From NCBI GenBank assembly GCA_028095925.1, contig JAOHCW010000006.1, forward strand, positions 1 through 57,973: a stretch of 57,973 nucleotides of DNA, in the 5' to 3' direction. The translations under genes and the position numbers were made by a program. Source of the stretch: Aquiluna sp. GTDB taxonomy: Bacteria > Actinomycetota > Actinomycetes > Actinomycetales > Microbacteriaceae. Under the pieces are notes generated by a model. It had not been told where the DNA came from. It searched no databases and saw only the letters and a program-made list of their open reading frames with translations. Shown here in pieces: positions 1 to 8,911 of the stretch; within the stretch, counting starts at the first letter, position 1, and the number at the start of each line of letters is the position of its first letter.

Positions 1-1
1 T

Positions 2-826
2 GAGCTCGCCGGCCACGAGATCCACTACGTCGAGGCAGGAGACCCAAACTCCAACAGGCTGGTGGTGTTACTTCACGGTTTTGGCGCAAGCGCCTACTCC
101 TACAAAAACAACCTTGAAATTCTCTCGGAGATTGGCCACGTTATTGCCTATGACCGGGCGGCCTTTGGCTTCACCGAAAGACCAACCGAATGGGAAATAA
201 ACCCGTATGGGACACCCGGTCAACTGCAAGTTCTTGATGAGTTGATTGAGCGCTTTGGTGAGGGTAAAGAAGTTTTTATCGTTGGCCACTCTGCAGGGGG
301 TTCGATTGCTGCCAGCTACGCCGCTGAAAACCAAGACAAGCTCACAGGTCTAGTCCTGTTTGCCCCGGCGGTGCTGTCTGGGGGCGGTGGCCCAAGCTGG
401 CTCAATTGGATCTTTGACATCCCCCAGCTCGATCACCTCGGTCCTCTGCTGGTCTCAACCATTGCAACGAGCGGTCTCGACATTCTGTATGCCAGCTATT
501 TTGATGAGGCTCTGGTGACCGAGGAAACCCTCGTTGGCTACACCAAGCCGCTCGAGGTGATGGGATGGGAAGAGGCCTTTTGGCAGTTCAACAAGGCTCC
601 TCGTGATCGCACAATTGGCGAGCGCCTCACCGAAATCACCATCCCGACCCTTGTGATAACGGGCGACGCAGATGAAATCGTGGCAACCGCAGACTCTAAG
701 CAGGTCGCCCAGATAATGGGAGCCGACCTGGTTGTTATCCCTCAGACCGGTCACCTCCCGAACGAGGAGAAACCCATTGAGTTCGCCAATGCCGTGTCTG
801 AGTTCATCTTGGGTATAGGTTCTTAG
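2..826 (+). CDS. alpha/beta hydrolase, 5' end outside window
   Basis: Alpha/beta-hydrolase-fold enzyme of unknown substrate. The frame is open from base 2, and the residues before the first GTG (62) read as normal family sequence (a HYVEAGD-type strand), so the true start lies upstream of the window. Visible are the oxyanion LLHGF motif, the nucleophile elbow GHSAGG, a catalytic Asp in TGDADEIV and the catalytic His in TGHLPNEE near the C-terminus. It is separated from the next gene by one base, so the two are probably co-transcribed. Substrate class (esterase, epoxide hydrolase, haloperoxidase-like) cannot be told from sequence. Confidence 0.88.
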   Translation, partial: ELAGHEIHYVEAGDPNSNRLVVLLHGFGASAYSYKNNLEILSEIGHVIAYDRAAFGFTERPTEWEINPYGTPGQLQVLDELIERFGEGKEVFIVGHSAGGSIAASYAAENQDKLTGLVLFAPAVLSGGGGPSWLNWIFDIPQLDHLGPLLVSTIATSGLDILYASYFDEALVTEETLVGYTKPLEVMGWEEAFWQFNKAPRDRTIGERLTEITIPTLVITGDADEIVATADSKQVAQIMGADLVVIPQTGHLPNEEKPIEFANAVSEFILGIGS

Positions 827-827
827 A

Positions 828-1475
828 ATGCTTTATAAAGGCGCATTCGGAACCTTTCGCGTATTCCTTGGACTGGCCCTCTTGGGCAGCATCTTCTGGC
901 AGGTAGCAGACCGCATTAGGGTCGACAGGTTCCGCCCCCTCGAATACTTCAGCTTCTTCTCAATTGACAGCTCGATATTTGCCGGGTTTGTCGTTCTCTT
1001 TAGCGGCCTGTGGCTTCTTCAGGGAAAGACGGAGACCGAGCGACAAAACGTGCTTCGCCTGGTTGCGACAGTCTCGATGATCATCGTTGGCGTTGTCTAT
1101 CACGCGCTTCTTGGGGACTCCGCGGTTGCTCCCGAGGACATCGGTTACGAGTGGCCCAGAATCCCCAACCTCGTGATTCACACCTGGGCACCGATTGCGA
1201 TCGCGATTGACTACCTGATCTCAATCAAGGGAGCCAAGCCGAAGCTCCGAAAGGCCCTCTGGGTCGTGGTCTACCCCCTCACCTGGCTTTTCCTATCGAT
1301 TATTCGAGGTCTAGCCGATGGTTGGTGGCCCTACTGGTTTATCAACCCAGGCAGTGAGGGTGGTGTTGCGGGGATGATTACCTACATCCTGCTCATTGCC
1401 GCAGGCTTTATTTCCCTGGGCTTTATCCTGCTCGGGGTGCGGCTCACCGCAATAAAGCTTCTCGGCTCCAGCTAG
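828..1475 (+). CDS. Pr6Pr family membrane protein
   Basis: Integral membrane protein of 215 residues with about six hydrophobic segments. Layout and the conserved polar patches (HTWAPIAIAIDY, then GWWPYWFINPG) fit the actinobacterial Pr6Pr family (six-helix proteins of unknown function). It begins one base after the hydrolase stop (TAG A ATG) and therefore is translationally linked to it. Its 3' end overlaps the convergent gene by four bases: both stop codons lie in the CTAG at 1472-1475. Function unknown. Confidence 0.8.
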   Translation: MLYKGAFGTFRVFLGLALLGSIFWQVADRIRVDRFRPLEYFSFFSIDSSIFAGFVVLFSGLWLLQGKTETERQNVLRLVATVSMIIVGVVYHALLGDSAVAPEDIGYEWPRIPNLVIHTWAPIAIAIDYLISIKGAKPKLRKALWVVVYPLTWLFLSIIRGLADGWWPYWFINPGSEGGVAGMITYILLIAAGFISLGFILLGVRLTAIKLLGSS

Positions 1476-1684
1476 CGGACGGTCACCCCCACCAAGAAGT
1501 GCCAGCCAATCCACCACCAGGTCATAAACAGCGCAATACGCGTAATGCGGTGCCTTAGGACAAACTGAAGCATTAGTCCGAGCGGAGCTATAAAGCTTGG
1601 GTTCAGTCTTCCAATGCCGCCCAGCGCGATGCCTACGGCAACAAAGCCTAGATAGCTAGCCACCAAGATCGCATCAAAGCTCAT
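1472..1684 (-). CDS. small two-helix membrane protein
   Basis: A 70-residue hydrophobic protein with two membrane helices and a Trp-rich C-terminal segment (TWWWIGWHF). The start chosen is the ATG at 1684, which overlaps the stop of the upstream gene as ATGA; a longer reading frame to 1729 is possible but would intrude 49 bases into the neighbour. This looks like one of the small conserved actinobacterial membrane proteins of unknown function, translationally coupled to the preceding membrane gene. I do not recognise a function. Confidence 0.65.
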   Translation of the reverse strand: MSFDAILVASYLGFVAVGIALGGIGRLNPSFIAPLGLMLQFVLRHRITRIALFMTWWWIGWHFLVGVTVR

Positions 1685-2244
1685 TTTGGCCTCCTGACAC
1701 CAAAGAGGTAGACCCCGGAGACTAGCCACAGCGCGATGAAGACGGCCCTGCCGATAGGTTCGTCCAAGACGGGATCAAGCAGCACGGAAATAGTTGGGTA
1801 GCGCTCGAGGTCCCCTGAAAGCTTGCTGCCGAGGTATGCAACCAATTCGACCAGAGCAAAAAGCCCGGCCCAAAGGGTCCACACCCACCTCGAACGCAAA
1901 ACCTGACGTTTCGGGACTGGATGCACCGCAGAATCTCGATAAAACAGCAGCACAAACCCGATGGGGATGAACACCACTAGAACCAGAAAGTTCACCACCC
2001 CGTGCCGTTCGCTCACATAGAGGGCTGCTGACGCGCCAAGCACAACTAAAGCAATAGGTAGTGGCTTGATTTGGGGCTGCTGAGCAAAGCCCCATGAGGT
2101 CTTTCCGAAGACTTGGGTCAAAATCAACAGGGCAGAACCTCCGAAGATGATGATGTCCTGGGGCGATTGACGCCAGAGGTGGAAAAAAGCAAGCCCGACA
2201 AAGATCAAAACCCACGGGTTGAGACCACGGACGAACACCGACAT
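1681..2244 (-). CDS. multi-pass membrane protein, unknown function
   Basis: Membrane protein of 187 residues with five to six predicted helices, a Trp/Arg segment (RSRWVWTLW) in the middle and a basic C-terminus (GVRRPK). No family is recognised. The start ATG at 2244 has TAGAGT at -12 to -7, so the mRNA is probably leaderless. It is the first gene of a two-gene unit with the small membrane protein that follows (4-nt overlap), and is divergent from the peroxidase gene. Confidence 0.7.
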   Translation of the reverse strand: MSVFVRGLNPWVLIFVGLAFFHLWRQSPQDIIIFGGSALLILTQVFGKTSWGFAQQPQIKPLPIALVVLGASAALYVSERHGVVNFLVLVVFIPIGFVLLFYRDSAVHPVPKRQVLRSRWVWTLWAGLFALVELVAYLGSKLSGDLERYPTISVLLDPVLDEPIGRAVFIALWLVSGVYLFGVRRPK

Positions 2245-2250
2245 CTTTGA

Positions 2251-2256
2251 ACTCTA
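2251..2256 (-). promoter_or_regulatory. leaderless -10 box TAGAGT
   Basis: TAGAGT lies at -12 to -7 relative to the ATG at 2244, with no Shine-Dalgarno sequence between. Matches the TANNNT rule for actinobacterial leaderless transcripts. Confidence 0.6.
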
Positions 2257-2293
2257 GTGAAATTCTTTTACGAGCATGGGTGTTGCACTTCTC

Positions 2294-2776
2294 ATGCTTG
2301 AAACAAACATTGAACTGACCATGCAGGATGGCTCCACTCGCTCAACCGCTGAGTTTGCTGGAAAGCTCGTGATGGTCGTTAACGTCGCATCTCGCTGCGG
2401 CCTGACCCCACAGTATGAGGCACTTGAGAATCTCCAAAAGAAGTACCAAGACCGCGGATTTACGGTTTTGGGAGTGCCATCGGGAAGCTTCAAGCAAGAG
2501 CTGAAAAGCGACGAGGCAATCAGCGAGTACTGCTCAACAACCTGGGGCATAACCTTCCCAATGACAGAGAAGTCTGAGGTCAATGGAAGAAAGCGCCATG
2601 ACCTATACAAGCACCTCACCAAAGTCAAGGACTCTAAAGGTCTTGCAGGTCCGGTGATGTGGAACTTTGAGAAGTTCCTTATAACCCCGAATGGCAAAGT
2701 TCTACGTTTCAGGCCGAAGGTAAAGCCCGACGCTCCGGAAATCATCGAGGCAATCGAAGCAAACCTACCGAGCTAG
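2294..2776 (+). CDS. glutathione peroxidase-like thiol peroxidase (BtuE type)
   Basis: GPx-family peroxidase, expected to reduce H2O2 or lipid hydroperoxides using thioredoxin. The peroxidatic Cys is in NVASRCGLTPQY and the likely resolving Cys in ISEYC; the WNFEKF motif is present. The usual CNQF segment that supplies the catalytic Gln is replaced by SGSF (VPSGSFKQE), so the tetrad is altered. Start at 2294 is preferred because the protein then aligns with E. coli BtuE; an in-frame ATG at 2276 adds six residues. No clear SD for either. Thioredoxin and its reductase are encoded 43 kb away in this window. Confidence 0.85.
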   Translation: MLETNIELTMQDGSTRSTAEFAGKLVMVVNVASRCGLTPQYEALENLQKKYQDRGFTVLGVPSGSFKQELKSDEAISEYCSTTWGITFPMTEKSEVNGRKRHDLYKHLTKVKDSKGLAGPVMWNFEKFLITPNGKVLRFRPKVKPDAPEIIEAIEANLPS

Positions 2777-2779
2777 TCT
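2774..2779 (+). promoter_or_regulatory. stop-embedded leaderless -10 box TAGTCT
   Basis: TAGTCT lies at -12 to -7 before the ATG of mutT (2786). Its first three bases are the TAG stop of the peroxidase gene, and nine bases separate stop and start. No SD is present. Confidence 0.55.
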
Positions 2780-2785
2780 GGGCCC

Positions 2786-3169
2786 ATGCCCACCGTCGTC
2801 GTAGCAGCAATCATTCAGGATGAGCTGAGTAACTTTCTCTGCTGCAAGCGGGCAGAGCACAAGCAGTCCGCTGGCAAATGGGAGTTTCCCGGGGGCAAAC
2901 CTGAGGCGGGTGAGGCGCTCGAAGCTGCCCTTGTTCGCGAAATCAAAGAGGAATTGAACGTGGACGTCTCGGTCCTAAGGCAGTTTGATAGGACCACCAC
3001 GGGAGAGATTGACCTAGTCTGCTTCGCCGCAGAACTGACTGGTGAAAAGCCAACCACTTCCACCGACCACAGCGAACTGAGGTGGGTTCCAGAGAGTGAG
3101 CTCAGCAAACTTGACTGGGCTAGGCCCGATCTACCAGCTCTGCAGAAGCTACTTATCCCCTACTGCTAG
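2786..3169 (+). CDS. mutT: NUDIX hydrolase, 8-oxo-dGTP diphosphatase-like
   Basis: MutT-like Nudix hydrolase of 127 residues that should sanitise oxidised nucleotides (8-oxo-dGTP to 8-oxo-dGMP). The Nudix box follows GGKPEAGE...REIKEEL at about residues 36-59, with Asn where the final Gly of the motif normally stands. The N-terminal CCKRAEHKQSAGKWEFPGG stretch is typical of MutT/Orf135 proteins. It sits nine bases after the peroxidase, suggesting an oxidative-damage pair, and has its own probable leaderless promoter. Its stop shares a CTAG with the convergent TM2 gene. Confidence 0.85.
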   Translation: MPTVVVAAIIQDELSNFLCCKRAEHKQSAGKWEFPGGKPEAGEALEAALVREIKEELNVDVSVLRQFDRTTTGEIDLVCFAAELTGEKPTTSTDHSELRWVPESELSKLDWARPDLPALQKLLIPYC

Positions 3170-3522
3170 GCGAGCTTCATACCCTCTTTGTCGTCAAGCT
3201 TTTTGATGGCAATCAAGACAATGTCAATAATTGACCAGATGCCGAAGGCACCCAGTGTCAGAAGCTTGAGAATGCCGGTGCCGATCTTGCCCAGATAAAA
3301 CCTGTCGATTCCAAAGGTTCCAACAAATATCGAAAGAATGAGGGCAACCAACCAGTCCCGCTTGGAGAAGACTCCAGGAATCTGCTTTGCGGTCCAGTGC
3401 TCACCACGAGAGTCGACAACGATTGTGTCGCCCTTTACCTTGCCGCCTTCGGCCCAGAGTTTGAGCTCCTCGGTAGTTAGTTTGTGCTCGTTGCCCGGTA
3501 CTTTTACTGTCCATTCACTCAT
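3166..3522 (-). CDS. TM2 domain protein with GYF-like N-terminus
   Basis: 118 residues. The N-terminal half (about 1-52) resembles a GYF_2/DUF4339-type domain (VKVPGNEHKLTTEELKLW... then a Trp-containing strand), and the C-terminal half is a TM2 domain: two helices with the hallmark FGIDRFYLGK motif and a short polar tail. Function of TM2 proteins in bacteria is unknown. No SD; TAGGCT at -12 to -7 indicates a leaderless mRNA starting within the end of the K+ channel gene. Convergent overlap with mutT is four bases (CTAG). Confidence 0.85.
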   Translation of the reverse strand: MSEWTVKVPGNEHKLTTEELKLWAEGGKVKGDTIVVDSRGEHWTAKQIPGVFSKRDWLVALILSIFVGTFGIDRFYLGKIGTGILKLLTLGAFGIWSIIDIVLIAIKKLDDKEGMKLA

Positions 3523-3528
3523 GGTTTC

Positions 3529-3534
3529 AGCCTA
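3529..3534 (-). promoter_or_regulatory. stop-embedded leaderless -10 box TAGGCT
   Basis: TAGGCT at -12 to -7 of the TM2 gene (start 3522). The first three bases are the TAG stop of the upstream K+ channel gene; the gap between stop and start is nine bases. Confidence 0.55.
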
Positions 3535-4191
3535 GCTCTTTTCCTCTTTCTTGCGATCGCCCATAACCCAGGCGGCCAACAAGGCAGTGAGGGCAGAGAA
3601 GAGCCCGATGCCAATAACCATCAAAAAGGTTGCGATTACCCGGCCATCGGCAGTGACCGGAAACTTATCGCCGTAGCCAACGGTGGTAACCGAAGCAATT
3701 GACCACCAGATCGCATCGCCAAAAGACTGGATGTTTGAACCGTCTGCGTAGCGCTCTGCTTCCAAGACGGAAAGGGCTGCAGTGAAGAGGATCAGAGGGA
3801 ATGTGACGCCAACAATCATTCCAACTCGCGAGGAGCGAGTTTTCAGATAAGGCTCCAAACCCCTGAGGACAACAATCACCCTCAGTACCCTCAGGCTTCT
3901 AAAAGCGGGTAGCAAGAGGGCCAATAGTGCCAGCCAGTTCTCCTTAAGAAAGGACCCTGCGCCTTTCCAGGTGAGCAGGTCTCCGCCTGCGTGAATCAAA
4001 CGCAAAACCACGTCAACCGCGAACACCCAGAAGATTACTTCGGACACTAGGTCGAGCGATGCGTAGATGTCGGCAGGTGGCTCGACTAGAACCTGAACTG
4101 CATAAATGCCTAAGTAGGCAAATCCCAGGACCATGTAGAGAAACTCGACCCGATGAAAGAGCTTGCCAAGGGCTTCACGAACTGAATTCAA
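3532..4191 (-). CDS. voltage-gated-like potassium channel
   Basis: Ion transport protein of 219 residues with six membrane segments. The pore carries the K+ selectivity filter TTVGYGDKFP (about residues 169-178), and an S4-like helix has regularly spaced Arg (FRSLRVLRVIVVLR, about 97-110), so it is a small voltage-sensor-type K+ channel without RCK or cyclic-nucleotide domain. The start is TTG at 4191, supported by AGGAG five bases upstream. It is followed after nine bases by the TM2 gene. Confidence 0.9.
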   Translation of the reverse strand: MNSVREALGKLFHRVEFLYMVLGFAYLGIYAVQVLVEPPADIYASLDLVSEVIFWVFAVDVVLRLIHAGGDLLTWKGAGSFLKENWLALLALLLPAFRSLRVLRVIVVLRGLEPYLKTRSSRVGMIVGVTFPLILFTAALSVLEAERYADGSNIQSFGDAIWWSIASVTTVGYGDKFPVTADGRVIATFLMVIGIGLFSALTALLAAWVMGDRKKEEKS

Positions 4192-4238
4192 ATTGACTCC
4201 TATCCAACATTTCGAGTCTATTGAGACAGCCGCGGTCT

Positions 4239-4808
4239 CTAGCCGATTGCCCTGAGCGGAAATCTCAAATACTCAGCCTGCCAAGACAGGTTTGGAGCCT
4301 TCCATGCAAGATCATCTGCGAGCTCAGCGATTGCTGCCCAAAAGAAAACATTCACCAGATCGATGCTGAGATAGCTGATGGTGTCCCCCGGAAACGCTTT
4401 GCCTAGAAACCTTCTAAGCAGTGTTGGGAGGTCGCCAAGGCCATGCTCGTGAAGCTGGCTTCTAACGTCCATTTCCAGCTCTCGTGCACGCCTTGGATTC
4501 CAGGGCAGCATCGGGTTTGGGTGGTGAAGCATGTCGCTCAGTTGCAACGCCTCGCGGTAGCGAATGTCCTCCAGGCGATCAAATAGCGGGATGAACCTGT
4601 CCATCTCATATCCCGCCTTGCGCAAATCCAGGATGTCGGGATAGGCAACAAAGCGATAGAAAGGAACGTGGGGCCTGACCGGCTGATAGGGAAGAGAGGT
4701 GAAACTAGCTGCAAGAGGGTCAACACCGACCGTAGCAGCACCCCAGGTATTGAAGGCTTCATCCGGATAGGGGATGCCCTCAAGTTCTTCTGGCCTGGTG
4801 TCGCTCAT
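4239..4808 (-). CDS. hypothetical protein, unknown function
   Basis: Soluble 189-residue protein that I do not recognise. It is rich in Pro, Arg and aromatic residues in the N-terminal half (SLPYQPVRPHVPFYRF) and more hydrophobic near the C-terminus (LVNVFFWAAIAELADDLAW). No signal peptide, membrane helix or catalytic motif is evident. A GGGAGA sequence eight bases before the ATG supports the start. It lies 39 bases after purA on the same strand and could be a cotranscribed accessory gene. Confidence 0.65.
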   Translation of the reverse strand: MSDTRPEELEGIPYPDEAFNTWGAATVGVDPLAASFTSLPYQPVRPHVPFYRFVAYPDILDLRKAGYEMDRFIPLFDRLEDIRYREALQLSDMLHHPNPMLPWNPRRARELEMDVRSQLHEHGLGDLPTLLRRFLGKAFPGDTISYLSIDLVNVFFWAAIAELADDLAWKAPNLSWQAEYLRFPLRAIG

Positions 4809-4847
4809 CTGGTAAGTCTCCCTGACGAGAGTTAGACGATCGTGCTC

Positions 4848-6167
<1,320 letters not shown>

Positions 6168-6183
6168 TCAGCCCTAACAAAGT

Positions 6184-6840
6184 CTAACTAAAAACGTGCT
6201 GCATCACCCAAGTGTGCATGGTTATTGCGGCAGCCGCAGAGGCATTAATGGATCTTGTCGAGCCAAACTGGCTAATTTCCAGCACAACATCCGAGGCATC
6301 GAGAGCAGCCTGCGAGAGACCCGGACCCTCCTGCCCAAAAAGCAGCAAGCACTCCTTTGGAAGCTCATACTTCTCAAGGTGCTGACAGCCAGGCACGTTA
6401 TCAATTGCAACTATCGGCAGCTTCCCGCCATTTGGCCCCGCGCTATTTGCCCACTCGATCAGCTCTTCGATGGTCGGGTGGTGGGTGACGTGCTGATAGC
6501 GGTCGGTGACCATCGCGCCTCTGCGGTTCCAGCGCTTGTTGCCGACAATGTGAACCTCTTTGGCCAAAAAAGCATTGGCATTTCTCACTATTGAGCCGAT
6601 GTTTAGATCGTGCTGCCAGTTCTCGATTGCAACGTGGAAGGGGTGTCGTCTGCCATCGAGTTCTCTTACGATTTCTTCCATCTTCCAGTAGCGATAGCGA
6701 TCTACGACGTTTCTTGTGTCGCCACTTGCCAAAAGCTCAGAATCAAACTTCTCAAAGTCGGGGTGTGAAGTGGGATCACCCTCGAATGGACCAACACCCC
6801 AGGTTGGAACGGCAATCGGTTCTTGGATCTCTTCGCTCAT
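6184..6840 (-). CDS. SpoU/TrmH family RNA 2'-O-methyltransferase
   Basis: SPOUT-fold methyltransferase, AdoMet-dependent 2'-O-methylation of tRNA or rRNA. All three family motifs are present: NIGSIVRNANAF (about residues 80-91), LLFGQEGPGLS (166-176) and QFGSTRSINASAAAAI (191-206), forming the knotted AdoMet site. The N-terminal 60 residues are an extension typical of the actinobacterial version. Start ATG at 6840 has TAGGCT at -13 to -8 inside a 12-bp palindrome (AAGCCTAGGCTT, 6847-6858). Target nucleotide cannot be predicted. Confidence 0.9.
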   Translation of the reverse strand: MSEEIQEPIAVPTWGVGPFEGDPTSHPDFEKFDSELLASGDTRNVVDRYRYWKMEEIVRELDGRRHPFHVAIENWQHDLNIGSIVRNANAFLAKEVHIVGNKRWNRRGAMVTDRYQHVTHHPTIEELIEWANSAGPNGGKLPIVAIDNVPGCQHLEKYELPKECLLLFGQEGPGLSQAALDASDVVLEISQFGSTRSINASAAAAITMHTWVMQHVFS

Positions 6841-6847
6841 CCGCTCA

Positions 6848-6853
6848 AGCCTA
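6848..6853 (-). promoter_or_regulatory. -10 box TAGGCT inside palindrome
   Basis: TAGGCT at -13 to -8 of the SpoU methyltransferase start, in the 18-bp gap after vapC. It is embedded in the perfect palindrome AAGCCTAGGCTT at 6847-6858. Confidence 0.5.
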
Positions 6854-6858
6854 GGCTT

Positions 6859-7260
6859 CTATGAGTGAAGTAGAAGGTTTGGCAGTGACCCAAAGTCTGC
6901 TCTTTGATCTATCGAGTAGAGCTTTGCTTTGTGCTCAATAGCCGTTGCGGCTACCCATAGATCGGCAGTGCCCCGAGGTTTTCCACTAGCCATGCTGAAG
7001 TGTTTTATCTCTGCATACCGGTCTGCCACCCGCTGATCGATGGGCGCAAACTCGGTTAGAGATTCAACCAGTGCAAAGAAATCGAGAGACTTCTGCATTT
7101 TGGACTCTGTCCTTGAGGAGGTGAAGAGAGCTTGCTTCAGTTCTCCGGCAACAATGGCCGGAAGAATCAGCTTCTTGTTACGACCAACGGCCTCGCCTAT
7201 ATCCAACCTGCCGCGCTCGATACCTACCCAAACGGAAGTGTCCAAAACCAGGCGCTCCAC
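6859..7260 (-). CDS. vapC: PIN-domain toxin, VapC family
   Basis: Type II toxin, a predicted RNA endonuclease. At 133 residues it is a single PIN domain with the acidic residues expected for the Mg2+ site: Asp7 (LVLDTSVW), Glu40 (VAGEL), Asp100 (GTADLWVAATA) and Asp118 (SIDQRAD). The start is GTG at 7260 and overlaps the antitoxin stop by one base (TAGTG), so translation is coupled. This is the only toxin-antitoxin pair I see in the window. Confidence 0.88.
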   Translation of the reverse strand: MERLVLDTSVWVGIERGRLDIGEAVGRNKKLILPAIVAGELKQALFTSSRTESKMQKSLDFFALVESLTEFAPIDQRVADRYAEIKHFSMASGKPRGTADLWVAATAIEHKAKLYSIDQRADFGSLPNLLLHS

Positions 7261-7631
7261 TAGTCACGCTCTTTCGGAGAAGGCTCATCCCAAAGCGCCT
7301 CTAGGAGCTCCCAGCGCTCTTGGTCACGAATTAGATCTTGATCGCGCATTTGCCTTATGTACTCGACTGCATCGAATGAGTCATCGACTGGAACATCTTT
7401 GTATTTCTCAAAGTGCTCCTTCAAGGCTGCCGCCAATAACACTGAGTTCGGGATCTCTTCTTTCACCCTTCCCATGACGGCAATCGGTTTGTTACCCCGG
7501 GTAATGGTGATTTCTTCACCATTTGCAACAGCATCCAAAACCTCACTGAAGTTGCGAGCAACTTCAGTGGCAGTCATGATCTTCTTCACAGAAATCAGAT
7601 TATCTGATTCATTCTTTAGCATCAAGTTCAT
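7260..7631 (-). CDS. Phd/YefM-type antitoxin
   Basis: Antitoxin partner of the adjacent VapC. Residues about 19-55 (MTATEVARNFSEVLDAVANG, then EITITRGNKPIAVM) match the Phd/YefM DNA-binding fold; the longer C-terminal part (about 60-123) is acidic and helical and should wrap the toxin. The start is uncertain: ATG at 7631 is given, but an ATG at 7577 would begin right at the conserved domain. The complex normally represses its own promoter; I see no clear operator upstream. Confidence 0.82.
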   Translation of the reverse strand: MNLMLKNESDNLISVKKIMTATEVARNFSEVLDAVANGEEITITRGNKPIAVMGRVKEEIPNSVLLAAALKEHFEKYKDVPVDDSFDAVEYIRQMRDQDLIRDQERWELLEALWDEPSPKERD

Positions 7632-7691
7632 CGCTCGAGTATTACTGCAGTTCGCAGGGCCATCAACACCCTGGGCGTGGATTGTGGAGAA

Positions 7692-8897
7692 CTAGGTGTT
7701 TAGCTGCTTGATGTAGCGGTTGAAAGAGACCAAGAGTGCGGCCGCAAATACCCCGGCAGCGAGGAATAGGTATGCCGGGCCAACACCTAGGGCATCAACC
7801 GCAGAGCCAACCGCATACATCGAAATAAGTGGCCCCGCATGCCAAATTGTCATCTCAAGCGCGAACACCCTGCCTCTTTTGTTTGCGGGGATCTTCTTTT
7901 GAATAACGGTGTTCAAAAGCGGTAGCAGCGGGCCCCAGGCAAGACCTAGGAAGAAAAAGAAAAACACCATCAGGGGAACCGGTGGCAAGAAACTCAGTGG
8001 GAACATCGAAATGCCAATGCCCAAAATTGCCATCCTCAAAATTGCGGCATAGCTAAAGCGCTTGTGCAGCTTCTCAAAGCCAAGGGCCCCGATGACAGAT
8101 GCCCCGGCTCCCGCCGAGATAACTAGGCCCAGACCCTCAGGGTCACCCAGGGCGGTGAAGTGGGCAGGAAGCACCACCATCTCTGTTGGAAGGTAAATAA
8201 CCGCAAGGGTCATAATTGCCGCCATCATCACAAACACGGCCGGATTAGAAAAGAGAATCTTGAAGCCCTGAAGCGCATAGATAAAGAACGGCTCCTTCTC
8301 GCTCTCATCATTTGCCTCGTGCTTCTCGGTGACAAAAATCAGCATTGCAAAAAGGGCCGAGAGAAAGCCCATCAAGGCCACGACATAAAACGTGTTGGTT
8401 GAGCCGATGAGCGCAATAAAGAATGTTGCGAGCGCCGGCCCAATTGCAAAACCTGCGGCGAAAATAGCCTCATGGATCGAGTTGGCTCTATCCAAGGTCA
8501 TCTTGGCCGGCTCGGCTACGTCGGGAACCAGCGACTTCCTCGCTGTGCCGCCGCCTGGCGCAACTACTCCACGAGCAATTCCAATTGCAATCAAAAGTGG
8601 AATGGTTAGCCCGATGGCCCAGTCAACAAGGGGAATCAAGAGTGCTGTAAAGGCGGTGAGGAACTCTACCCAGACCGCGGTCCGCTTGCGACCAAAGCGG
8701 TCAATTACTGACCCCACCAGCGGGGCAAAGATTAGACCTGGAATTCCTGTGATTGCCACAACTAAACCCGCGGTTGCGGCCGAGCCCACAAGCTCAAGTG
8801 CTATCCAGGGTATGGCGATAAACACCATCGACCCAGAGATCACGCTAGTGATGGATGCGAACTGGGTGAGAATGAAAGGCGCGAAAGTTCGCTGCAC
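7692..8897 (-). CDS. MFS transporter
   Basis: Major facilitator superfamily permease, 401 residues, about 12 helices. The loop 2-3 signature appears as GSVIDRFGRKRTAV (about residues 62-75), and a related NKRGRVFALE loop occurs in the C-terminal half. The overall pattern resembles drug/metabolite exporters (MFS_3/EntS-like), substrate unknown. The start is GTG at 8897 with AAGAGGG upstream; the gene follows pyrE by 14 bases and is probably co-transcribed with it. Confidence 0.88.
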   Translation of the reverse strand: MQRTFAPFILTQFASITSVISGSMVFIAIPWIALELVGSAATAGLVVAITGIPGLIFAPLVGSVIDRFGRKRTAVWVEFLTAFTALLIPLVDWAIGLTIPLLIAIGIARGVVAPGGGTARKSLVPDVAEPAKMTLDRANSIHEAIFAAGFAIGPALATFFIALIGSTNTFYVVALMGFLSALFAMLIFVTEKHEANDESEKEPFFIYALQGFKILFSNPAVFVMMAAIMTLAVIYLPTEMVVLPAHFTALGDPEGLGLVISAGAGASVIGALGFEKLHKRFSYAAILRMAILGIGISMFPLSFLPPVPLMVFFFFFLGLAWGPLLPLLNTVIQKKIPANKRGRVFALEMTIWHAGPLISMYAVGSAVDALGVGPAYLFLAAGVFAAALLVSFNRYIKQLNT

Positions 8898-8911
8898 CTA
8901 AACCCTCTTAT

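Noticed and set aside
4223..4239. GAGAC...GTCTC inverted repeat after the hypothetical gene as a terminator
   Set aside because: Five-base arms, no T-run, and it overlaps the stop codon.
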